DNA of 47,315 nucleotides, taken from positions 1 to 47,315 of the forward strand of contig JAHBVG010000048.1 of the NCBI GenBank assembly GCA_019637695.1, given 5' to 3'. Positions 24,110 to 31,570 of the stretch are shown here, piece after piece (positions within the stretch are counted from its first letter, which is position 1; each line of letters begins with the position of its first letter). The notes beneath the pieces were generated by a model, which did no database searches, had not been told where the DNA came from, and saw nothing but the letters and a program-made list of their open reading frames with translations. The stretch is from Caldilineaceae bacterium. GTDB lineage: Bacteria; Chloroflexota; Anaerolineae; Caldilineales; Caldilineaceae. The position numbers and the translations under genes are program-made.

Positions 24110-25009
24110 TTATCCTCCTGCGCCAAAGAAGCGCCCGGCAAAAGTGTCGAGAGAGGTGGGATCCACGCCATAGCGGCTGGACGTTTCGCTCATGTCGATC
24201 AAGGAATCGCCTATCTCCTGCGCGGCCAGGATGGGCGCCATGCTGGGCGGGATCAGGGGGACAGGCTCGCCTGTCGCCACATACTGAATGGGAATCTGCT
24301 GCCCTGTGGCGCGACCCACCGCCTCCACCACTTTGGTCCACGAATAGGAGGCGGGACCGGCGATGTAGATCTCCTGATTCTCGGCGTTGGGGTTGTCCAC
24401 CGCAGTGACGGCATAGGCGGCCACATCGACGATAGAGACAAAGGCAACTTTGCACGCGCCCTGGCCCACCAGCGTCACCGGTTGGCCTGCACTCAATGGC
24501 ATGCCCACTACCGTGCCAATCCAGATCTCCATGAAGACTCCCGGCTTGAGGATGGTGTAGGTGAGTCCGCTCTTCTTGAGGTGTTCTTCGCAGCGGCCTT
24601 TGGCGTCGAACAATGGATGCGGGTGACCTGGGGCGCTGCCAGCCGCTGAGGTGTAGACGAAGTGGCGAACACCAGCAGCCTTGGCAGCGTCGATGAGGGT
24701 CTGTGTGCCGTGCAGGTCCACACTCTCGAGGTTATCATCACCGCCGCGCAGGACAGCGTTGGCCGTGGTGATGACGGTATCGATGCCCTGGCAGGCGCTG
24801 TCCAACGAGGAGCGCTCCTTCAGATCGCCGTAGACCGGCTGCGCGCCGGCGTCAATGAGCGTCTGCGCCGGCGTCGCCATCCCTTGCTGCGCCAACCCTT
24901 CTGACGGGGAATTGTGGCGCACGAGGATACGCACCTCCTTGCCCTGTGCCAGTAGTTGTTGTGTGATCATCCCGCCCAAAAGTCCGGTTGCGCCAACGAT
25001 TAGGATCAT
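24110..25009 (-). CDS. NmrA-like NAD(P)-binding reductase
   Basis: 299-residue atypical short-chain dehydrogenase. It opens MILIVGATGLLGGMITQQLL, the GxxGxxG nucleotide site, followed by DLKERSSLDSACQGIDTVITTANA and VYTSAAG near 110, as in NmrA/isoflavone-reductase-like proteins. The YxxxK site is degenerate, as is common in NmrA-type sensors and epimerase-like reductases. The start is set by AAGGAGGT. The stop (TAA) overlaps the ribosome site of the DinB gene, so these two were an operon. Substrate unknown. Confidence 0.87.
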   Translation of the reverse strand: MILIVGATGLLGGMITQQLLAQGKEVRILVRHNSPSEGLAQQGMATPAQTLIDAGAQPVYGDLKERSSLDSACQGIDTVITTANAVLRGGDDNLESVDLHGTQTLIDAAKAAGVRHFVYTSAAGSAPGHPHPLFDAKGRCEEHLKKSGLTYTILKPGVFMEIWIGTVVGMPLSAGQPVTLVGQGACKVAFVSIVDVAAYAVTAVDNPNAENQEIYIAGPASYSWTKVVEAVGRATGQQIPIQYVATGEPVPLIPPSMAPILAAQEIGDSLIDMSETSSRYGVDPTSLDTFAGRFFGAGG

Positions 25010-25241
25010 AAGAAACCTCCTTGTGGTGTTTGAATTTATGGCGAAAACAGAGCCCCTAATCTGCTGTACGAGTCCCCACATGTCCGGGCTGCCCTAACGC
25101 TCTGGCGAATATACTTCAGGCCGCGTCCCTCCTGTGTAATGTCGGAATCGTTGTGATGAGTGTAGTCACCGGCAATGAGTTCATCGATTGCAACCAGGTT
25201 TGTCCCGTTAGAGACCTCTTCTACATAGCGGCGAACAGATA

Positions 25242-26078
25242 CTAGCTAACTTGTGCTGCGACAAGATAAGAAGTCTGCATGTAGATCGCATGCGGGTGAG
25301 CGTGCCAGGCATCTAACTCGGCGCGGGCGGTTTCGTATACAGATTCATCGGTCAGACCATGAGATAGGAGAACCTTATGCAGAAATTCGCCCATGCCATC
25401 CGAACTCAACCACAATGTTTTCCATATATCGAAGTGTTCATCGAATCTATCTGACTTTGATGTAATGATCGATACCCAGCCGTCGATCTGGGCGTTCTCA
25501 AACCCGGCCTGCGCCATGATTTCTAACGCTCGGCGCGCCTGGTGCGAGTCAATCACCCGTTCACCTTCTGGTAAGTTGCGTACGTTGGCAAGAGAGTTGA
25601 TGATAAAATCGACGGTAGGTGCTGGTGGATACCATATGATATTGCCGTAATCTGCCATTTGTACTGCAACCCAACCACCAGGCTTCGTAACCCGTCTTTG
25701 CTCTTGAATGGCGCGTAATGGATCTTGCAGCCAGACGGCGACATTCATGCTGTAGGTCAGATCAAATGTGTCGTCCGCAAAGCCCAGCGAGTAGGCATCG
25801 CGTACCAGAAACTTGGCGTTGGTGATCTGCGCCTTCTGCGCCTCTGCCTGTGCGAGTGAGATCGAGGTTTCTGAATGATCAACCCCGGTCAATATGCCTG
25901 AGTCAATCATAATGGCAACATCACGGCTGAAGCGGCCTGATGCACACCCAACATCGAGGATATTCGAGCCCGGTGTCAGGTATTTCCTGAGTGGTGGGCA
26001 CATGTTATCAATTGTACGAAACGCTTGATTGAACACCTCTGCAACTTCCTGTGTTTCCCACGGGCTTGTTTGATTCAT
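25242..26078 (-). CDS. class I SAM-dependent methyltransferase
   Basis: 278-residue type-11 methyltransferase. SAM motif I is ILDVGCASGRFS near 40, followed by LTGVDHSETSI, DAYSLGFADDTFDLTYSMNVAVWLQDP and RVTKPGGWVAV. The target is unknown. The ATG is part of ATGA with the stop of the ATP-grasp gene, so this is translated together with it; AAGGAGAACTAC precedes it. The tight coupling to a split rifampicin-phosphotransferase-like pair suggests a tailoring or resistance function on the same small molecule. The longer open frame upstream is antisense or out of context. Confidence 0.9.
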   Translation of the reverse strand: MNQTSPWETQEVAEVFNQAFRTIDNMCPPLRKYLTPGSNILDVGCASGRFSRDVAIMIDSGILTGVDHSETSISLAQAEAQKAQITNAKFLVRDAYSLGFADDTFDLTYSMNVAVWLQDPLRAIQEQRRVTKPGGWVAVQMADYGNIIWYPPAPTVDFIINSLANVRNLPEGERVIDSHQARRALEIMAQAGFENAQIDGWVSIITSKSDRFDEHFDIWKTLWLSSDGMGEFLHKVLLSHGLTDESVYETARAELDAWHAHPHAIYMQTSYLVAAQVS

Positions 26079-26956
26079 GTAGTTCTCCTTGGCTTCATAC
26101 CAGTCGTGATCGGTCGGCACTGGAGCAGATACAACTCGCCATGTCGGTAAACGCACTCCACGTCCACGGGCCATCCCATACCTGCTTCCAACATGATGAC
26201 CAGGCGGGCCATCTCCACAATCTGATCCTCGTTCAGAGCCGGTTGGCGGCGCAGCCAGCGCGGAACCTGAATCTCTTGGACGCCGTTGGCCGCGGGGACG
26301 GTCATGCATGATTTGTCTGCGATCTGGCGCTGTTGAACAGCCAGATCCGCTTTGCGCACCACATAAGTGTCAGGCGTCACACTGCCGCCCACAATGCTCT
26401 CGCCCAGCCCCCAGTTGGCGTTGATCACACACACTGCGCGGTTGCCGGTGACCGGATTGGCGCTGAAGACCACAACAGAAGCATCGGCCGGGATCAGTTG
26501 CTGGACCAACACGGCCATCTCGGTCTCTGCACGCAGTCCCTGGCGGCGGCGGTAGGCGATGGCGTGAGGCGACTGTACAGAGCGCCAACAGGCCAGCACC
26601 GCATCTACAACCGCCTCCACCCCCCGGACGTTGAGGTAAGTGGCATGTTGACCAGCAAATGAGGCGACGTGACCATCTTCACCCAGGGCCGAGGAACGGA
26701 CCGCCACCCTCGGTTGAACCACTCCGCAAAGCTCGCCCAGGCGCTGGTAAGCCGCTGCCAGTGGCGCATAGAGATCCCGTGGGAATGGGGCGGCGCCGTC
26801 CGCTGCCTGCAAACGCCAACGCCCGAAGGCGGATGCTGTCAGGCAGAAGGCTGGCGGCGCCCGGTAGGCAGCCGCCAGGTGACAGAGGTTGGCGCCCTTG
26901 CCGCCGACCAGTACGCAGTCCTGGCATTCCCCCTGCCCAAGCCAGACAATTTCCAT
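26075..26956 (-). CDS. PEP/pyruvate-binding ATP-grasp protein (N-terminal half of a split PPDK/rifampicin phosphotransferase-like enzyme)
   Basis: 293 residues equal to the ATP-grasp domain of PEP synthase, pyruvate phosphate dikinase and rifampicin phosphotransferase (RPH), where it takes phosphate from ATP. Seen are VGGKGANLCHL near 18, VAVRSSALGEDGHVASFAGQHATYLNV near 83-110, VLVQQLIPADASVVVFSANPVTG, NANWGLGESIVGGSVTPD and the terminal VDVECVYRHGELYLLQCRPIT, with the glutamate and QxRP of the ATP site. No swivelling-His or drug-binding domain is present; these are on the neighbouring gene 18 bases upstream. Ribosome site AAAAGG. The combined length (860) fits an intact RPH of about 867. 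Confidence 0.88.
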   Translation of the reverse strand: MEIVWLGQGECQDCVLVGGKGANLCHLAAAYRAPPAFCLTASAFGRWRLQAADGAAPFPRDLYAPLAAAYQRLGELCGVVQPRVAVRSSALGEDGHVASFAGQHATYLNVRGVEAVVDAVLACWRSVQSPHAIAYRRRQGLRAETEMAVLVQQLIPADASVVVFSANPVTGNRAVCVINANWGLGESIVGGSVTPDTYVVRKADLAVQQRQIADKSCMTVPAANGVQEIQVPRWLRRQPALNEDQIVEMARLVIMLEAGMGWPVDVECVYRHGELYLLQCRPITTGMKPRRTT

Positions 26957-26974
26957 TATAGCCTTTTCCCCTCC

Positions 26975-28678
26975 TCACCCGAATTCAACAATACGAACGA
27001 TGCCGGTCTCGCCCTCCACCTCTACGATCTGACCGTCGCTGATCACACTGGTGGCGATGCCCGTCCCCACCACGGCGGGGATGCCATACTCGCGAGCGAC
27101 GACGGCGCAGTGGCTGAGGATGCCGCCGGTGTCTGTGACCACTGCCACTGCTGTGGCGAAGAGCGGCGTCCAGGGCGGCGCTGTGGTCGTGGCTATCAGC
27201 ACATCCCCTGGTTGCAGCCGGGCAGATTCAGCCAGCGAGGTGATCACCCGCGCTGGTCCCCGCGCTGTGCCGGGCGAACCGGCGTTCCCGAAGAGCAGAT
27301 TTGGATCCGCGGAGGGCTGTGGCGGCGCGCCGAAGAACTTGCCAATCGTGCGGCTCACGGGGTCGTCGGCGGGTGGGCCAGCGGGCGGCGTGCCCAGGGC
27401 GGGCGGCGGCTGGATGCCCCGGAAGTAGGCCACTTCTGCCTGCCGCCCCGCTGCGAGTGGGCGGCGATCCATGGATGGCAGCGTCTGCGCCGTCTCGCGC
27501 ACCTCGTCCAGGGTGAGGAAAAAGATGTCGTCGGCCTGCTCCAGCACGCCAGCCTGGGCGAAGCGGCGACCAAATTCCAGAAAGGTGCGGCGCACCGCAT
27601 ACCAGCCGCGGTAGTCGATCCAGAAGCCGTGGTCCTCGGTGAGAACACTGCCTTTCTGGGCCGCCTTGAGTAGGAACTCGAAGTGCGCCGCCACCGGCTG
27701 GGGATAGTCGGCCATCTGCGCCCGCGCCTGGGCCAGCAGCCGCTCCCGTTCCGCCGCCAGCCTGGCCGTCTCCTCCGCCAGATCGCGGTCGGGCTGGGTG
27801 ATGTAGTCCTGCAGGTTGGCGATCACCGGCGTGGGATCCTCGATCCAACTGGGGTTGCTGAACACCCATTTGTCGCTGCGCTGGCCGTATTCATCCAAAT
27901 ACCTCTGCAACTGGGCGAGGAAGGCCCGCCCCTCCTCTGAACGGGATAGCATGGCGGGTACATCGGCAGGCTCGTTTTCGACGAGTACCTGCTGCACGAC
28001 GGGTGCGGCCAACGCCTGGCGACTCAACTGCCAGAGGGCGTGGGTGGTTTCCAGGGTCTTGTTGTCGAAGCCTTGCAGCAGCCGGTAGGCGTCAAAGGTC
28101 TGCTCGTCGCCAAAGAGATCGCGGTAGAGTTCCTCGAAGAGCGTGATGGCCGTGTAGACAGGAAACCAGACCAGGAAGTGGATCTCCCAGAGCCGCTCCC
28201 GCGTCTCGATCATGGCGTCCAGGTGGGTGAGCAGTTCGGTCATGGAGGCGCCGGCCAGATCGAAGGCTGCCCACTCGTCCAGGTAGCGCTGGATCTCGGG
28301 CAGGAACTCGGCGTTCCACTGCTGGCCCAGGCGCGCCATAGCCGATCCTAGCTTCTCCTGTGCGCGCTGGCCCATGGCCGCCAGATCTTCCGGCGGCAGC
28401 GGTAGCGGCGCAATTGCGGCATAGGCATAGGTGTTGAAGCGCCGCCCTTTGGCATAGATCGGTAGATCGTAGGCCCGCGCCGCCCGCGTCGCCCCCTCGA
28501 ACTCAGTGCGCAGGAACCACTCGTCCAGCGGCGTCATCGGCTCGGGAAAGTGCATCCGTTGCAGCAGCCAGAACAGGCTGGCGTCAGCGGGATCTTCCCA
28601 GGTGATGGGGAAGTCGTCTGGTGTTGGCATGGGAGACGCGACTGTTCCCACCTGCTTTTCGGATAGCTGCGTGGTCAT
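26975..28678 (-). CDS. PEP-utilizing swivel-His protein with RIF-binding-like region (C-terminal part of the split enzyme)
   Basis: 567 residues: a long helical, tryptophan-rich region (about 1-460) in the place of the drug-binding domain of RPH, then the phosphohistidine swivel domain. The latter reads GDVLIATTTAPPWTPLF and GGILSHCAVVAREYGIPAVVG near 520-545, with the catalytic His in LSHC; this matches RPH and PEP synthase His domains. It has no ATP-grasp, which is encoded by the next gene. It is therefore the acceptor half of a two-protein kinase. The substrate is not known; rifamycin inactivation is a guess from family. The start follows AAGGAG. Gene order is swivel half first, ATP half second, the opposite of the fused domain order. 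Confidence 0.85.
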   Translation of the reverse strand: MTTQLSEKQVGTVASPMPTPDDFPITWEDPADASLFWLLQRMHFPEPMTPLDEWFLRTEFEGATRAARAYDLPIYAKGRRFNTYAYAAIAPLPLPPEDLAAMGQRAQEKLGSAMARLGQQWNAEFLPEIQRYLDEWAAFDLAGASMTELLTHLDAMIETRERLWEIHFLVWFPVYTAITLFEELYRDLFGDEQTFDAYRLLQGFDNKTLETTHALWQLSRQALAAPVVQQVLVENEPADVPAMLSRSEEGRAFLAQLQRYLDEYGQRSDKWVFSNPSWIEDPTPVIANLQDYITQPDRDLAEETARLAAERERLLAQARAQMADYPQPVAAHFEFLLKAAQKGSVLTEDHGFWIDYRGWYAVRRTFLEFGRRFAQAGVLEQADDIFFLTLDEVRETAQTLPSMDRRPLAAGRQAEVAYFRGIQPPPALGTPPAGPPADDPVSRTIGKFFGAPPQPSADPNLLFGNAGSPGTARGPARVITSLAESARLQPGDVLIATTTAPPWTPLFATAVAVVTDTGGILSHCAVVAREYGIPAVVGTGIATSVISDGQIVEVEGETGIVRIVEFG

Positions 28679-28793
28679 GATGGGCTCCTTTTTGAAATCT
28701 GTACGGCGCTATGTTCCGGCAAGGCGGCGGACAATCGGGCGCAAGCGCATCTGTGTTCCTTCTTTCACAGTAAGCGGTTCGTAGCCGCAGAAT

Positions 28794-29591
28794 TTACACC
28801 TCCGCTTTGTTCCCGGAGACCAGATTCTGGATCACCTGGCAAAAGAAGACGCCTTCTGCGTCCGCCTCTTCCATTCTGGTGCGCACCCCTCGTAGCTCTT
28901 CTTCTGTGAACCAACCGGCGGCCAGCGCCCTCTTTCCGAGGTCATCCAGGTTGGCCAGCCGCCTGGCGACCGCCAGGTCGGTGATGCCGAAGGGAATTTG
29001 CTCAACCGTTACATCGAGTAGCCCGCGTTGCTTGAACTGCCGATAGAGCTTGCGCCCGGCATACGAATTGCTATGCTTCTCAATCCAGGCTCGCTTCAGG
29101 ATGTGGTGGATCCGCAGGTCGTCGAGATCGAATGAGATTGTTTCTCCGTCACCTTCGAGCACGACCACCCAGCCGCCCGGTTTGAGGACCCGCACCATTT
29201 CTGCCAGTACCTTCTCGGGATGGGGCTGGTGCATGAAGACCCGTTCGGCGCGGCAGCCATCAAAGGTGTTGTCGGCAAAGGGCAGCGCTTCCGCATCAGC
29301 CAGACGATGCTCCACCCAACCGGCGACGCCCTTTTCCTGGGCGCGTTGATCGGCGTCCGCGAGGGTCTGCTCATCTCGATCGACGCCGACGACCTGGCCG
29401 GTGGGGCCAACCCGCTGGGCAAGTCCACAGGTGTCGATGCCGGGGCCGCAACCGACATCCAGCACCCTATGGCCCGGCTGGACGCGCATCACCTCGTATG
29501 TGTACGCCTTCAGATTGCCGCCCAGTTTTGCCTGAAATTCCATGAATTCGGTCTTGGCTTGCCAGGGCGGTTGGTTGTTCAGAGAGAGCAC
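28794..29591 (-). CDS. class I SAM-dependent methyltransferase
   Basis: 265 residues with SAM motif I VLDVGCGPGIDTCGLA near 43-58, VVGVDRDEQTL, LPFADNTFDGCRAERVFMH and MVRVLKPGGWVVVLEGD, a type-11 methyltransferase of the UbiE/MenG-like class. It differs clearly from the other two in the window. The GTG start follows GGAG by seven bases. It is upstream of the swivel-His gene on the same strand (115 bases), so both may belong to one transcript. A 34-base hairpin sits in its leader. Target unknown. Confidence 0.9.
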   Translation of the reverse strand: MLSLNNQPPWQAKTEFMEFQAKLGGNLKAYTYEVMRVQPGHRVLDVGCGPGIDTCGLAQRVGPTGQVVGVDRDEQTLADADQRAQEKGVAGWVEHRLADAEALPFADNTFDGCRAERVFMHQPHPEKVLAEMVRVLKPGGWVVVLEGDGETISFDLDDLRIHHILKRAWIEKHSNSYAGRKLYRQFKQRGLLDVTVEQIPFGITDLAVARRLANLDDLGKRALAAGWFTEEELRGVRTRMEEADAEGVFFCQVIQNLVSGNKAEV

Positions 29592-29641
29592 GTTCAGGCT
29601 CCTTTCGGTGAGTGTTGTTCAGGCAGAAGATAAACGATCAC

Positions 29642-29675
29642 CCTGCTGCGCTCTCTAAGCAGGGAGCGCAGCAGG
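29642..29675. repeat. leader hairpin upstream of a methyltransferase gene
   Basis: 15-bp arms, CCTGCTGCGCTCTCT and AGGGAGCGCAGCAGG, pair with one mismatch around the loop AAGC. It lies 50 bases before the GTG. It has no U tail, so attenuation or protein binding is more likely than termination. Confidence 0.5.
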
Positions 29676-30000
29676 CAAAGGAGGCACTAACTTACCATCA
29701 GGCTCTCCCTGGCCTCAATGAGCTGTTTCGTTTACGTTGTATCGATTCCGCTATGCTCCTTCCCCTTAGACATCCTGATTTCGTAACTACTAAGCCATCC
29801 AACGTGCGACAAAAGCACAAGATACAGTACTGGATTCAATAATGGCTACTATATACGGGAATTCATAGCAGGCGATCTCGGAATTTCTGGCTTTGAAACC
29901 AGTTCGAAAGATGTATATGCGAAACGGGAATGCCTGTATATTGTGTTTTTCAAAATTTTAGTCCGCTATTCGGTGGCTTAGTAGTTACCTGATTTCCCAC
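29676..30000. other. intergenic region, nothing recognised
   Basis: About 325 bases, AT-richer than the surroundings, holding the upstream region of the methyltransferase gene. No gene and no clear promoter was identified. Confidence 0.5.
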
Positions 30001-31395
30001 TTAGCCTGCTCCTGGAACGATGTTGTTGTTCAAGCGGAAAAAGTTCGTTGGATCGTACTTGTTCTTGATGGTCACCAGACGCTCATAGTTGTCACCATAG
30101 GCGGCTCTGGTTCGTAGCTGGCTGTCGTCGGCATCCAGATGGTTGACGTAGACGCCTCTCGAAAATGGCTCTACAGATCTCCAGAATTTCCGTGTCCAGC
30201 CGATGTGTTGATCGGCCTCTGCCGGATCTGTCCATTGGGTGATGATGTCAAAATCCCACTGCATATCGCGCAGACCGTATGCCTTTTCTGCAGGATCAAC
30301 ACGCGTACAGGCGCCGTGCATATGGAAGAGAATCACGACTGAGAAAGGAGATGTTTTGGCCGCAGTGTACTCAATCATCGAGTCGAGCAGATCATCTCCC
30401 AGTTCCTGGAAGTAGCCAGATTTCCAATAGCGGTGTATGCCGAAGGGTGCGGCGTCATCGAACATCTGCTGAAGCTGCCGGTAGGGGAGCGGCCCCGTCA
30501 GATCTGCAACTGGAGAACCAAAGTTACGCACAGGTTCAAACTGCTTGTCGCCCTCTTCCAGAGGACCAAACCAGCCAAGGATGATGGCGACAACAGGCAA
30601 CCCATCCGGTGTGGTGAGAAGACCGGCAAAGGCAGTGAGCGCATCGGGGGTCGTGCGGGAGAACTCCCTGTAGAATTGCAAGACCTCTTTGGCCTGGTCC
30701 ATGGGATACAAGATCATCCCACCCATGACTGTAGGGCCAACCGGGTGCAACCGAAATTCAAAGGAGGTAACGATGCCAAAATTGCCGCCGCCGCCCCGAA
30801 CTGCCCAGAAGAGGTCCGAGTTCTCTTCTTCGCTGGCCGTCAAAAGCTGCCCATCGGCAGTTACAATATCGACAGACAAAAGATTGTCGCAGGCGAGGCC
30901 ATGTACGGCCATTAGCCAGCCCAAACCTCCGCCGAGCGTCAAACCGGCGACACCGGTATGCGATACTGTCCCGCCTGTGGTTGCCAGACCGAAAGCCTGG
31001 GTCTCGCGGTCTACATCGCTCCAGAGGACACCCGGCTCCACCCTGGCTGTGCGCTGCGCCGGGTCGACGCGGATGCCCTGCATGGGGGACAGGTCGATCA
31101 TGAGTCCCCCATCACAGACTGCATTTCCGGCCACATTGTGTCCACCGCCGCGCACCGAGACAAGCAGACTGTGGGTGCGGGCAAAGTTGACGGCAGCCAT
31201 CACATCGACAGCGCCCATGCAGCGAGCAATCAGCGCGGGGCGTCTATCGATCATGGCGTTCCAAACCGTGCGCGCCTCATCGTATCTTGCATCTTGTGGC
31301 AGCAGCAATTCCCCCCGTAGACTCGCTTTGAATTCTGCCACAACCGCGTCATCAAACAACTGGGCCTGTGGAACAACCGCTCGTACTGTCTCCAT
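30001..31395 (-). CDS. FAD-linked oxidase (PCMH/BBE type)
   Basis: 464-residue flavoprotein of the berberine-bridge/6-hydroxynicotine-oxidase type. The FAD-attached histidine is in SVRGGGHNVAG near 82, followed by MIDLSPMQGIRVDPAQRTARVEPG and GGTVSHTGVAGLTLGGGLGWLM; in bicovalent enzymes a cysteine stands in this second loop and it is missing, so only the histidine link is expected. The C-terminus is the BBE motif YGDNYERLVTIKNKYDPTNFFRLNNNI. Such enzymes oxidise alcohols, amines or alkaloids with O2. It starts after GAGGAGG. It is a paralogue of the oxidase at 35268 and lies just downstream of the LuxR-type regulator. Confidence 0.92.
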   Translation of the reverse strand: METVRAVVPQAQLFDDAVVAEFKASLRGELLLPQDARYDEARTVWNAMIDRRPALIARCMGAVDVMAAVNFARTHSLLVSVRGGGHNVAGNAVCDGGLMIDLSPMQGIRVDPAQRTARVEPGVLWSDVDRETQAFGLATTGGTVSHTGVAGLTLGGGLGWLMAVHGLACDNLLSVDIVTADGQLLTASEEENSDLFWAVRGGGGNFGIVTSFEFRLHPVGPTVMGGMILYPMDQAKEVLQFYREFSRTTPDALTAFAGLLTTPDGLPVVAIILGWFGPLEEGDKQFEPVRNFGSPVADLTGPLPYRQLQQMFDDAAPFGIHRYWKSGYFQELGDDLLDSMIEYTAAKTSPFSVVILFHMHGACTRVDPAEKAYGLRDMQWDFDIITQWTDPAEADQHIGWTRKFWRSVEPFSRGVYVNHLDADDSQLRTRAAYGDNYERLVTIKNKYDPTNFFRLNNNIVPGAG

Positions 31396-31538
31396 CGTTG
31401 CCTCCTCTTCTTGTTGGGGATAATGAGAGCCGATCCGCAGCGTCGGATCACGTAGGGTCTAGTGTGAGGCTTCCATATCGGTAGGACAACGGCAGGATGA
31501 CGCGAAGCAATTGCCTAATTTGCATAGCGAGGAGAAGA

Positions 31539-31570
31539 GCCGTCTCTAGGCAATATTGCCTAGAGACGGC
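31539..31570. promoter_or_regulatory. 32-bp perfect palindrome overlapping the regulator stop codon
   Basis: A perfect dyad whose centre is GGCAATATTGCC and whose outer arms are GCCGTCTCTA. It covers the last codons and TAG stop of the LuxR-type gene and lies 144 bases before the oxidase start. It may be an operator or transcript hairpin; there is no U tail. Confidence 0.6.
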
